A DNA stretch of 64,000 nt from Agilicoccus flavus (GTDB taxonomy: Bacteria; Actinomycetota; Actinomycetes; Actinomycetales; Dermatophilaceae), in contig NZ_JACYXE010000001.1 in assembly GCF_014857905.1 (NCBI RefSeq), forward strand, positions 310,001 to 374,000. The letters are read 5' to 3'. Below the pieces are notes generated by a model. That model was not told the origin of the DNA. It searched no databases and saw only the letters and a program-made list of their open reading frames with translations. Of the stretch, positions 25,809 to 34,270 are shown piece by piece. Each line of letters begins with the position of its first letter. The stretch's first letter is position 1. A program made the translations under genes and the position numbers.

Positions 25809-27377
25809 ATGGAGTCGTCGGGGCCCGCGGGCGCAGAGTCGAGGCCCGAGGACAGAGAGTCGTCGATGCCCGAGGACAGAGAGTCGTCGAGGCCCGAAGA
25901 CGTTTCAGGAGGGGCCTCGCCCGTGGGGATCCCGGACGGGGTTCCGCCGCCGATGGCGCCGTCGGTCGGGGCACCCGCGGAGGCTCCGGTGCAGATCACA
26001 CAGGCGGAGGCGCACCTGCCGCCGGGGGTTGAGCGCGGGCCGGCCACGGTCCGGGCGTTCCACCACGTGCTCGTCAACTCGCTCATCGCGAACGTGACGA
26101 CGAGCTACCTGTGGTTCGCCCTCACCTTCTGGGCCTACCTCGAGACGCGGTCGGTGCTCGCCACCTCGATCATCGGCGGCTCGTACATGCTCCTCATCGC
26201 CGTGTGCAGCCTGTTCTTCGGCACGATCGTCGACCGGTACCGCAAGAAGCCGATCATGGTCGTCTCGGCCGGGGTGCCCCTCGTGGCGTTTTTCCTGGCG
26301 GGCGCGATCTACCTCGCCTTCGACGAAGCGCGCCTCGCCGACTGGAACGGTCCCGTGTTCTGGCTGTTCGTCGGGGTGGTCCTCGTGGGCGGGGTCGTCG
26401 AGAGCCTGCGCAACATCGCGCTGTCGACCACGGTGACGCTCCTCGTGCCGCCGGAGCTGCGCGACCGCGCCAACGGCCTCGTCGGCACCGTGCAGGGGAT
26501 CGCGTTCATGGTGACGAGCGTGTTCAGCGGCCTGTCCATCGGCCTCCTCGGGCTCGGCGGGACCCTCGCCGTCGCCGTCGGCCTCACGGCGATCTCGCTC
26601 GCGCACCTGCTGACGATCCCCGTCCCGGAACGCCGGCCCACCGTCGTCGCGGGCGAGGCCCGGCCCGCCTTCGACGTCGCGGGGGCCGTCTCGGCCATCC
26701 GGGTCGTGCCGGGGCTCACGGCGCTCATCGTCTTCACGATGTTCAACAACCTCGTGGGCGGCGTCTTCGTGGCCCTCATGGACCCGTACGGCCTCACCCT
26801 GTTCTCCGTCGAGGCGTGGGGCATCGTGCTCGGCGTAACGAGCCTCGGGTTCGTCGCCGGCGGTGCGCTCGTCGCGAGGTTCGGCCTCGGAGCCAACCCG
26901 GTACGCACGCTCCTGCTCGCCAACGTCGGTGTCGCGGTGCTGTCGATGCTGTTCGCGATCCGCGAGGTGTGGTGGGTGTACGCGGTCGGCATCTTCGTGT
27001 TCATGTGTCTCGCCCCCGCTGCGGAGGCGGCCGAGCAGACGATCCTCCAGCGCGTCGTGCCGTACCGCAGCCAGGGCCGGGTGTTCGGGTTCGCCCAGAG
27101 CGTCGAGGCGGCCGCGAGCCCCGTCTCGGCGTTCCTCATCGGGCCGATCGCCCAGTTCTGGCTCATCCCGTACATGGCCACTCCGGCGGGGCGGGAGCGG
27201 TTCGCGTGGCTCCTCGGCGAAGGCGAGGCGCGCGGGATCGCGCTTGTGTTCCTCCTCGCCGGGACGATCCTGCTCGTCACCGTGCTGCTCGCGCTCGTCT
27301 CCCGGCCGTACCGGCGGCTCTCCGCGTCGTACGCGGCCGCGGGAGACGGTCGTTCGGGCGGGCGGACCGAGGCGTGA
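25809..27377 (+). CDS. MFS transporter (MFS_3/EntS-like exporter)
   Basis: A 522-residue, 12-helix major facilitator protein. After a polar, repeat-containing N-terminus of about 75 residues, helices begin near HHVLVNSLIANVTTSYLWFA. The A-loop reads GTIVDRYRKKPIMV, and the arrangement resembles the MFS_3 group (enterobactin or macrolide exporters). I took the ATG at 25809; an upstream start at 25749 lacks support. Divergent from the DASS transporter gene. The substrate is unknown; export is more likely than import for this group. Confidence 0.82.
   Translation: MESSGPAGAESRPEDRESSMPEDRESSRPEDVSGGASPVGIPDGVPPPMAPSVGAPAEAPVQITQAEAHLPPGVERGPATVRAFHHVLVNSLIANVTTSYLWFALTFWAYLETRSVLATSIIGGSYMLLIAVCSLFFGTIVDRYRKKPIMVVSAGVPLVAFFLAGAIYLAFDEARLADWNGPVFWLFVGVVLVGGVVESLRNIALSTTVTLLVPPELRDRANGLVGTVQGIAFMVTSVFSGLSIGLLGLGGTLAVAVGLTAISLAHLLTIPVPERRPTVVAGEARPAFDVAGAVSAIRVVPGLTALIVFTMFNNLVGGVFVALMDPYGLTLFSVEAWGIVLGVTSLGFVAGGALVARFGLGANPVRTLLLANVGVAVLSMLFAIREVWWVYAVGIFVFMCLAPAAEAAEQTILQRVVPYRSQGRVFGFAQSVEAAASPVSAFLIGPIAQFWLIPYMATPAGRERFAWLLGEGEARGIALVFLLAGTILLVTVLLALVSRPYRRLSASYAAAGDGRSGGRTEA
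25841..25902 (+). repeat. 24-bp in-frame tandem repeat in an MFS N-terminus
   Basis: A unit beginning GAGGCCCGAGGACAGAGAG is repeated 2.6 times with one substitution, adding copies of the peptide RPEDRESS to the cytoplasmic N-terminus of the MFS protein. Copy number probably varies between strains. Confidence 0.75.
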
Positions 27378-27495
27378 GTCTTCGGTCAGGTCACGAACCG
27401 GTAACGGGACCCGGCGATCGGAGATACCGGACGCGCCGGGCTGCCTAGGGTGCCGACACCGAGCCGAACACGGCTCCACACCAACAGGAGTGGAT

Positions 27496-28992
27496 GTGCG
27501 CACCTCACGTCGTAACGCCCTCGTCGCTTTGGCGGTCACCGGGCTCGTCAGCAGCGGCAGCGCCGTCGCCGTCGCGAACCCGTCCGTCGCGCAGGCCCCG
27601 GGCGTCGTCGCCGCCCCTCCGGCCAAGGACCTCAAGGCCACCGAGAAGCTGCGCAAGGCCGTCACCGCCGACGCCGTCATGTCGCACCTGCGCCGGTTCC
27701 AGGCGATCGCCGACGCCAATGACGGCAACCGCGGCGCCGGAACGAGCGGCTACGAGGCCTCCGGGAAGTACGTCGAGGGCGTGCTGGCCAAGGCCGGCTA
27801 CACGACCAAGCGCCAGCACTTCGACTTCTTCTACGAGAAGGTCACCGCCACCTCCCTCGGCGTCGTCTCCCCGCAGGCGCGGGCGATCGAGCACAACCCG
27901 ATGAGCTACAGCCCGGCCACCCCGGCGGGCGGCATCACCGCGGCCCTCGTCGCCCCCAAGGTCGCCACCGGCTGCGACGCCGCCGCGTGGGAGGGCGTCG
28001 CCGCCACCGGCAAGATCGCGCTCGTCGCCCGCGGCACGTGCTCGTTCTCCGTAAAGTCGCAGGCCGCCAAGGCCGCCGGCGCGAGCGCCGCGATCATCTA
28101 CAACAACGCCGACGGCGCCCTCAACGGCACCCTCGGTGAGCTCAGCGACGCGAACGTCCCCACGACCGGCGTCACGCAGGCCGAGGGGCAGGCGCTGCTC
28201 GCCCAGGTCGGCTCCGGGCCCGTCACCGTCAAGTTCGTGCTCGACAAGATCGTCGAGAAGCGCAAGACGTTCAACATCATCGCCGAGTCCAAGCGCGGCA
28301 ACCCCGACAACGTCGTCATGGCGGGCGCGCACCTCGACTCCGTCGACGACGGTCCGGGTATCAACGACAACGGCTCGGGCTCCGCCGCCATCCTCGAGGT
28401 CGCGGTGCAGCTCGCGAAGCAGAAGAACATCCAGGGCAAGCCCGCCAACAAGGTGCGCTTCGCCTGGTGGGGCGCCGAGGAGCTCGGCCTGCTCGGCTCG
28501 CAGCACTACGTGAACGACCTCAAGACGAAAAACCCGGCGGCGCTGAAGAAGATCGCGACCTACCTCAACTTCGACATGGTCGGCTCGCCGAACCACATCA
28601 TCGGCGTCTACGACGCCGACCAGTCGACGTACAAGGCGCCCGTCGCGGTGCCGGCGGGCTCCACCGCCACGGAGGACGTCTTCACCGACTACTTCGGCGC
28701 GACCAAACAGCCCTGGGTCGACACCGAGTTCTCGGGCCGCTCCGACTACCAGGCCTTCATCACCAACGGCATCCCCGCCTCGGGCCTGTTCACCGGCGCC
28801 GACGGCACGAAGACGGCCAAGGAGGTCCAGCTCTTCGGCGGGACCGCCGGGATCACCTACGACCCGAATTACCACACCCCCAAGGACGACATCAAGAACA
28901 TCAACGTCAAGGCGCTCGACATCAACAGCGACGCCATCGCCCACGCGGTGCTCTCGCTCGCGACGAGCACGAGGGCTGTCAACGGCCGTTGA
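27496..28992 (+). CDS. Secreted M28 family aminopeptidase with PA domain
   Basis: A 498-residue exported zinc aminopeptidase. GTG at 27496 follows GGAG by 5 bases; the first ~32 residues form a twin-Arg-like signal peptide (TSRRNALVALAVTGLVSSGS). A protease-associated (PA) domain lies at about 140-255 (ALVARGTCSFSVKSQAAKAA), inserted before the M28 catalytic core. Di-zinc ligands are visible in AGAHLDSVDDGPGINDNGSG (His, Asp), WGAEELGLLGS (Glu pair), NFDMVGSPN (Asp) and NYHTPKDD (His). It resembles the Streptomyces griseus aminopeptidase group and would release N-terminal residues from peptides outside the cell. Confidence 0.9.
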   Translation: MRTSRRNALVALAVTGLVSSGSAVAVANPSVAQAPGVVAAPPAKDLKATEKLRKAVTADAVMSHLRRFQAIADANDGNRGAGTSGYEASGKYVEGVLAKAGYTTKRQHFDFFYEKVTATSLGVVSPQARAIEHNPMSYSPATPAGGITAALVAPKVATGCDAAAWEGVAATGKIALVARGTCSFSVKSQAAKAAGASAAIIYNNADGALNGTLGELSDANVPTTGVTQAEGQALLAQVGSGPVTVKFVLDKIVEKRKTFNIIAESKRGNPDNVVMAGAHLDSVDDGPGINDNGSGSAAILEVAVQLAKQKNIQGKPANKVRFAWWGAEELGLLGSQHYVNDLKTKNPAALKKIATYLNFDMVGSPNHIIGVYDADQSTYKAPVAVPAGSTATEDVFTDYFGATKQPWVDTEFSGRSDYQAFITNGIPASGLFTGADGTKTAKEVQLFGGTAGITYDPNYHTPKDDIKNINVKALDINSDAIAHAVLSLATSTRAVNGR

Positions 28993-29001
28993 CACACCGA
29001 G

Positions 29002-29036
29002 GGCCGTCGGGCGGGCGCAGGGCCTGTCCGACGGCC
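29002..29036 (+). terminator. Terminator hairpin after the M28 peptidase gene
   Basis: GGCCGTCGGGC and GTCCGACGGCC form an 11-bp stem with one G-T pair, 10 bases after the stop codon. Confidence 0.6.
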
Positions 29037-29116
29037 GTCGTCCGTCCCCTTGGCACGACACGTGCCGGGGGCTCGGCCGCCGCCGGGTCGAAACGGGCAG
29101 TGCGGACCGAAACACG

Positions 29117-29218
29117 TCAGTAGCGGAACCGGCGCACGAGGTCGAGAACACCCTCAGCCTGATGACCGAGGACGTCGGCCGCCCGAGACGTCTCCTCGGA
29201 GGTCCGCCGGGCGAGATC
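29117..29218 (-). pseudogene. 3' remnant of a methyl-accepting chemotaxis protein gene
   Basis: 33 codons plus a stop on the minus strand, reading LARRTSEETSRAADVLGHQA then EGVLDLVRRFRY. This is the classic C-terminal end of a chemoreceptor signalling domain (heptad helix, then a short Arg/Phe tail). The reading frame stops exactly at the edge of the insertion sequence at 29219. No further receptor sequence is seen on the other side of the element, so the rest was lost or moved. Short, so the identification rests on pattern alone. Confidence 0.55.
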
Positions 29219-29219
29219 G

Positions 29220-29243
29220 GGACTGCTGCACGAACAGGTGACA
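29220..29243. repeat. Terminal inverted repeat of the IS3-like element, left
   Basis: GGACTGCTGCACGAACAGG then TGACA; pairs with 30458-30481 at about 20 of 24 positions. Confidence 0.7.
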
Positions 29244-29251
29244 GTCGGGTG

Positions 29252-30414
29252 TCAGGCCGCGGTTGCGGTCCGACTGGTCGCTATGGTCTCAAACTCGATG
29301 GGGGTCACGCGTCCGAGTCGGGTCTGTCGGCGTCGACGACGGTAGGTCCGCTCAATCCAGGTGACAATCGCGATGCGCAGTTCCTCGCGGGTGTGCCACC
29401 GCTTGCGGTCAAGGACGTTCTTCTGCAGTAGCGCGAAGAAGGACTCCATCGCCGCGTTGTCGCCGGCCGCGCCGACCCGTCCCATCGACCCGACCAGGCC
29501 ATGACGGCTCAGAGCGTGAACATATTTACGGGCTCAACATTGCGACCCACGATTCGAATGTAGAACGCAGCCGGCGATGTCACCGCGGCGCGCGACCGCG
29601 TTGTCCAGGGCGTTCACCGCCCGACGCACCTTCATTCGGGAGTCGATGGAGTAGCCCACGATCCGGCCCGAGTAGACGTCCTTGATCGCGCACAGGTACA
29701 GCTTGCCCTCGTCGGTGCGGTGCTCGGTGATGTCAGTCAGCCACAACTCGTTGACCCGCGCGGCGGTGAAGTCCCGACGGACGAGGTCGTCGTGCACCGG
29801 CGGGCCAGGCTGCTTGCCGCTGGCGGCGCGCTTCTCCCCGAACGCGCTCCACCACCGCTTATCCCGGCAGATCCGCCACGCCGTGCGTGCCGCCATCCTC
29901 GAGCCGGCGTCAACGGCCTCCTTGTGCAGGTAGCGGTAGCCGAACTCGGGATCCTCGGCGTGGGCATCGAAGAGCGCGTTCGCGCGGCAGCCTCGATGAG
30001 CTCGCGGTCTGTGACCGGCCGCGCCACCCACCGGTAGTACTGGACACGACACAACTTCAGCACCCGGCAGGTCACCGCGACGGGGATCCCGTCGACGGCC
30101 AGGTCACGGACCAGCGGGAACATCATTCCCGGCAGGTTCGCCTGCGACAGGTACGCAGCCGCGCGACGCAACACCTCGTTCTCCTGGGCCAACAGAGGGT
30201 TCCGGCGACGCAACTCGCGCAGCTCACTGGACTCCGAGGCCGTCGTGCCAGGACGGTTGCCATCTTCCACATCGGCCTTGCGCATCCACTTGTTCAAGGT
30301 CATCTCGTGGATCCCGAAGTCCTTCGCGATCTGCGAGAGCGTCACCCCCGGTTCACGGTTACGGGCCACGCGCACGACGTCCTCACGGAACTCGGCAGGG
30401 AACGGTCTGGGCAT
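29252..30414 (-). pseudogene. IS3-family transposase, multiply disrupted
   Basis: OrfA-like helix-turn-helix part (from 30414: MPRPFPAEFREDVVRVARN, then a leucine-zipper-like region) runs into an OrfB integrase part. Three lesions are visible. One base is missing near 29992, where ELIEAA should continue as RANALFDAH. The second catalytic Asp is replaced (HSNRGSQ instead of HSDRGSQ). A TGA stop lies at 29534-29536. The final segment, with the third catalytic residue in NAAMESFF, continues in the same frame to 29252. The first Asp (LTDITEH) remains. The protein cannot be active. Confidence 0.85.
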
Positions 30415-30457
30415 ATCGGCATCCTTCCAGGCCCACCCGCAGGCAAGCCAGATCAGA

Positions 30458-30481
30458 TGTCACCCGACCGTTCAGCAGTCC
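30458..30481. repeat. Terminal inverted repeat of the IS3-like element, right
   Basis: Right end of the element; its reverse complement begins GGACTGCTGAACGGTCGGG, matching the left end at about 20 of 24 positions. Confidence 0.7.
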
Positions 30482-30586
30482 CCACCCACGGCGGCCCTGG
30501 CTCGCTCAGCTCCGTCAGCACGCCGCCGATGTGAAGCCTGGAGCGGTACGGAGCCGCCCGGGAGAGTCCCCGCGTCGAGGAGATGC

Positions 30587-32983
30587 ATGTCTGTTCCGTC
30601 CGCTTACGTCTCGCTCGGGCGTGGAAAGCAATCGGCGAGTGAGCGCCAGGCCGCGGTCTTCACGATCGCGGCCCTGGTGGCGTTCGCCGTGCTGTTGCTC
30701 CCGGCCCCGATCCTGAGCCCACTCGCCGGCCTGCGTGACCTCGTCCTGTACAACGCCGTCTGCGTCGGAGCGGCCGTCGCGACCGGTCTTCGCGCCCGTC
30801 GTCGACCCTGCGGGTGGGCGTGGGGATTCATGTCGGTCGCGCTGGCTGTGACCACGGCCTCCAACCTGTACTACAGCATCGTGGTCTCCGGCCTCGTGGC
30901 GGCTCCCGCCGTGACGCTCGACGACCTCGGCTACTGGGCGTTTTTCCCGCTCACATACATCTTCGTCATCGGGCTACTGCGCTCCCGCGTCACGCACTGG
31001 GAGCCGAGTTTCGCGATCGACGGCGTCGCCGGAGCGTTCCTCACGGCCGCAGTCGCCCTGTCGTTCGTCGTCCAACCACTCGTCGAGTCCATCGGCGGAG
31101 ACCGTTCCCTCCTGCTCGTGACCCTCGCCTGGCCGGTGAGCGACATCATCCTCGTTATCTTGCTGATGTGCGGCTCGCTGCTCGTCGCCAACGGTCTCGA
31201 CCGACAGCTCATCCTCGTCATGTGGGGCCTCGTCGTCTTCGCCGTAGGGGACGCCGTCTACGCCGTGCTCACCAGCCGCAACGAATACTCCGAGGGCGGC
31301 CTGCTGGATCTGACGTGGCTCATCGGGTTCACGCTCATCGCCGTCGGGGCGGCCATGCGGGAGAGCCGAACGGAATCCCACGAGGACCACGGCAACCAGA
31401 ACACCCATCCGTGGGCGTTCATCCTCCTGCCCATGACTCTGGGGGCGGTCGGCGTCGTCCTCCTGTCTCCCGTGGGTTCGGGTCACCTCGACCAGCTCTC
31501 GCACTGGTTCGTCGTCATCACGCTGTTCCTTGCCATGCTGCGAGTGCTATGGACCTACCGCGGCCTGTGGTCGCTCGAGGAGGTCCGGCGTCAGGCGCTC
31601 ACGGACGAACTCACCGGCCTGCGCAACCGCCGCGCGCTGGCCCTGGAGGCGGCGTCGCTCCTCGCGCCGCGCCAGCCCCGCGGGCCGGGCGGCGGCGACG
31701 GCAAGGACGTGGCCAGGGTGGCCCTGCTCCTCCTCGACCTCGACGGGTTCAAGGAGGTCAACGACTCGCTCGGCCACGCCGCCGGTGACGCCCTGCTCAT
31801 CAGGCTCGGCTACCGGCTGAGGCGGGCGACCACGTCGGCCACCGGGGTGCTCGCGCGGCTCGGAGGGGACGAATTCGCCGTGCTCCTTCCGGGCGCGGGG
31901 GACGACGAGGCGCGCGCCTTCGCCCATCGCCTCCTCGGCGAGGTCTCGCGGTCGGTCATCGTCGACGACGCCCGAGTGGACGTGTCGGGCAGCATCGGCA
32001 TCGCCCTGTCTCCCGACCACGGCCACGAGTACTCCGAGCTTATGCGGCGCGCCGACATCGCCATGTACCGCGCGAAGGCGGGGCGCCACGGGGTGGTGGT
32101 CTACGACCCCGACCTGCGGGACATGTTCGGCGAGGGCCGCCTCCGCCGCATCAGCGAGATCCGTCACGGCCTGTCGCGGGGCGAGTTCATCGTCTATTAC
32201 CAACCCAAGATCGACATGCAGACCAACGAGACCCGGGGCGTCGAGGCACTCGTGCGCTGGAACCACCCGAAGGAAGGCCTTCTCGCGCCGGACACGTTCC
32301 TCCCTCTCGTCGACGACTGCGGGCTCATGCCGACGCTCACGTTGCACGTGCTCGCCACCGCGGTCAAGCAGGCCGCCGCGTGGCGGGCCGAGGGGCACTC
32401 CCTGACGGTGGCGGTCAACCTCTCCCCCTCGGCCGTCGTCGACAGCAGCCTGCCGGCCAAGATCGTCGCCGTCCTCGACGAGGCTCGCCTCCCGCCGACC
32501 TTTCTCGTGCTCGAGATCACCGAGGAGTCGTTGCTCGAGGATCGCCAACGGGCGCGGACGGTACTCGCGGCCCTGCGCGAGACGGGCGTCTGCATCTCGA
32601 TCGACGACTTCGGCAGCGGGTACTCGTCGCTGTCGTACCTGCGCGAGCTGCCGGTCGACGAACTAAAACTGGACCGCTCCTTCATCAGCCCGATGACGCA
32701 GGACCCACGGGCCGCCTCGATCGTTCGCGCGACGATCGACCTGGCGCACTCCCTGAGCATGAGAATCGTCGCCGAGGGCGTCGAGGATCAGGCCGCGGCC
32801 GCACAGCTGACCGGCTACGGATGCGACGTCGCCCAGGGCTACCACTACGCCCGCCCGCAGCCCGCCTGCGAGCTCCGGCAATGGCTCGACCGGACGGCGC
32901 GGCCCGATGAGACGCCCGCCCGTGCCGGCCTGACAGCCGACGTCGCCGGCGTGGGCATCGACCTCGCCGTGCGACCGGCCTGA
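30587..32983 (+). CDS. Membrane GGDEF-EAL cyclic di-GMP protein
   Basis: A 798-residue bifunctional signalling protein. The N-terminal ~320 residues hold about nine membrane helices forming a sensor. A GGDEF domain (about 335-495) has the intact active site RLGGDEFAVLL, so diguanylate cyclase activity is possible. The EAL domain (about 515-770) carries GVEALVRWNHP, DDFGSGYSSLSYLRELP and LKLDRSF, the residues needed for cyclic di-GMP hydrolysis. The ATG at 30587 follows GAGGAG. It lies 104 bases right of the insertion element; the truncated chemoreceptor lies on the element's other side. Confidence 0.9.
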   Translation: MSVPSAYVSLGRGKQSASERQAAVFTIAALVAFAVLLLPAPILSPLAGLRDLVLYNAVCVGAAVATGLRARRRPCGWAWGFMSVALAVTTASNLYYSIVVSGLVAAPAVTLDDLGYWAFFPLTYIFVIGLLRSRVTHWEPSFAIDGVAGAFLTAAVALSFVVQPLVESIGGDRSLLLVTLAWPVSDIILVILLMCGSLLVANGLDRQLILVMWGLVVFAVGDAVYAVLTSRNEYSEGGLLDLTWLIGFTLIAVGAAMRESRTESHEDHGNQNTHPWAFILLPMTLGAVGVVLLSPVGSGHLDQLSHWFVVITLFLAMLRVLWTYRGLWSLEEVRRQALTDELTGLRNRRALALEAASLLAPRQPRGPGGGDGKDVARVALLLLDLDGFKEVNDSLGHAAGDALLIRLGYRLRRATTSATGVLARLGGDEFAVLLPGAGDDEARAFAHRLLGEVSRSVIVDDARVDVSGSIGIALSPDHGHEYSELMRRADIAMYRAKAGRHGVVVYDPDLRDMFGEGRLRRISEIRHGLSRGEFIVYYQPKIDMQTNETRGVEALVRWNHPKEGLLAPDTFLPLVDDCGLMPTLTLHVLATAVKQAAAWRAEGHSLTVAVNLSPSAVVDSSLPAKIVAVLDEARLPPTFLVLEITEESLLEDRQRARTVLAALRETGVCISIDDFGSGYSSLSYLRELPVDELKLDRSFISPMTQDPRAASIVRATIDLAHSLSMRIVAEGVEDQAAAAQLTGYGCDVAQGYHYARPQPACELRQWLDRTARPDETPARAGLTADVAGVGIDLAVRPA

Positions 32984-32984
32984 T

Positions 32985-33003
32985 CACTCGCGTCACGCGA
33001 GTG
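32985..33003. terminator. Bidirectional terminator hairpin
   Basis: CACTCGCG-TCA-CGCGAGTG, a perfect 8-bp stem filling the 25-bp gap between the converging GGDEF-EAL and cytochrome P450 genes. Confidence 0.65.
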
Positions 33004-33008
33004 GGGCC

Positions 33009-34259
33009 CTACCCTGTCGGCACGAGCCGGATGGGCAGCTGCTGCCACGTCCGCAGCGTGTTGTTGGGCTTGCGGGTCGGCTCGCCGACCAGCTCGACGC
33101 GTTCGACGCGCTCCGCGAGGGCCGTGAACAGGGCCTCCGCCTCGAGCCGGGCGACGTGCTGCCCGGCGCATTGGTGCAGACCCATGCCGAAGCCGACGTG
33201 CCCGGAGGGGTCGCGGCCCAGGTCGAAGGCGTCCGACGCCTGCCAGCGCCGCGGGTCGCGGTTGGCCGAGCCGAGGAACATGAGGATCTTCCGATCCGCG
33301 GGCACGCGGAAGCCGGACACGTCGATGTCCACCTCGGCGGTGCGGAAGAAGGTCTGCACGGGTGACTCCCACCGCACGGCCTCGTCGAAGGCGACCCGGG
33401 CCAGAGCGGGCTCGGCGCGCAGCCGGGCGTACTGGTCGGGGTGCGTCGCGAAGGCGTGCAGGCAGGCGGCGAGGCCGTTGACGGTGGTGTCGACGCCCGC
33501 GGTGAGCAGGGAACGCACGACGAGCGGGGCCTGCTCGGGGGTGATGTCGCCGCGGTCGGACGCCGCCCAGATCTGGGCGCCGAAGCCGCCCGGCGCGAGG
33601 TTCTCCCGGCGGCACTGCTCCCCGATCCAGGCGATCGTCGGGCCGATGTCCCGCTCCGCCGACGTCAGGAGGTCGTTGCGCGGCCCGAAGGCGTTGAACG
33701 CGAAGCTGCCGTACGGGATGAGGTGCTCCCGCCCGTCCGGGCCGAGGCCGACCGCGTCGGGGAACACCCGCAGCGGGAATACCTCGGCGAGGTCGGCGAC
33801 CCCGTCGAGGTCGCCTCCCCGGGCGAGCGCGGCCGCCACGACCTCGCGGGCGTCCTCCAGCCACCGGTCGCGCAGCCGGCGCAGGGCCCGCGCCGACAGG
33901 ATCGAGGTGAGCACCGCCCGGGGCGCGTCGTGGTGGGGCGGGTCCGCCTCGAGCAGCAGGCTGGGCGGACGCCACGGCGGTTCGCGGCGGAAGTCGGACA
34001 CCCCGACCCCGGCCGAGGAGATGAAGCCCTGCCAGTTCGTCAGCGCGGCGTGCACGTCCGCGTACCGGCCCATCGCGTAGACCCCGTACCGCGACAGGTA
34101 CGCCAGGGGGCCGGTCTCCCGCAGCTCGTGCTGCATCGGCAGCGGGTCGAGCAGGACCTCGGGCGAGAACGGGTCGACGTCGAGGACCGGGACGTCGCCC
34201 CCGGGCTCGGGCGCCGGCGGCGGGATCGAGGCGGTCGCGTCGGTGGTGGTGGAGGTCAT
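33009..34259 (-). CDS. Cytochrome P450
   Basis: A 416-residue soluble bacterial P450 monooxygenase. The I-helix oxygen-binding region reads LLTAGVDTTVNGLA, the ExxR motif is in DEAVRWESP, and the haem-binding loop is GFGMGLHQCAGQHVARLEA with Cys near residue 364. The ATG at 34259 follows AAGGAG. It lies 11 bases after a flavin/2Fe-2S reductase gene, so the pair probably forms a two-protein system for hydroxylating or O-dealkylating a small substrate. The neighbouring ring-cleavage genes suggest an aromatic compound. The substrate is inferred. Confidence 0.9.
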   Translation of the reverse strand: MTSTTTDATASIPPPAPEPGGDVPVLDVDPFSPEVLLDPLPMQHELRETGPLAYLSRYGVYAMGRYADVHAALTNWQGFISSAGVGVSDFRREPPWRPPSLLLEADPPHHDAPRAVLTSILSARALRRLRDRWLEDAREVVAAALARGGDLDGVADLAEVFPLRVFPDAVGLGPDGREHLIPYGSFAFNAFGPRNDLLTSAERDIGPTIAWIGEQCRRENLAPGGFGAQIWAASDRGDITPEQAPLVVRSLLTAGVDTTVNGLAACLHAFATHPDQYARLRAEPALARVAFDEAVRWESPVQTFFRTAEVDIDVSGFRVPADRKILMFLGSANRDPRRWQASDAFDLGRDPSGHVGFGMGLHQCAGQHVARLEAEALFTALAERVERVELVGEPTRKPNNTLRTWQQLPIRLVPTG

Positions 34260-34270
34260 CGCCGGCTCCT

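Larger units (their letters stand above)
29219..30482 (-). mobile_element. Degenerate IS3-family insertion sequence
   Basis: A 1,264-bp element bounded by imperfect ~24-bp inverted repeats beginning GGGACTGCTG on both ends and holding one disrupted orfAB transposase on the minus strand. Size and coding layout fit IS3. No clear target-site duplication flanks it (bases outside the two ends do not match), suggesting a deletion or rearrangement after insertion; the truncated chemoreceptor on the left supports that. Confidence 0.75.

Noticed and set aside
28993-29218. A small plus-strand gene between the M28 peptidase and the IS element.
   Set aside because: The plus-strand frames are Arg/Pro-rich with no ribosome site, whereas the minus strand reads as a chemoreceptor tail.
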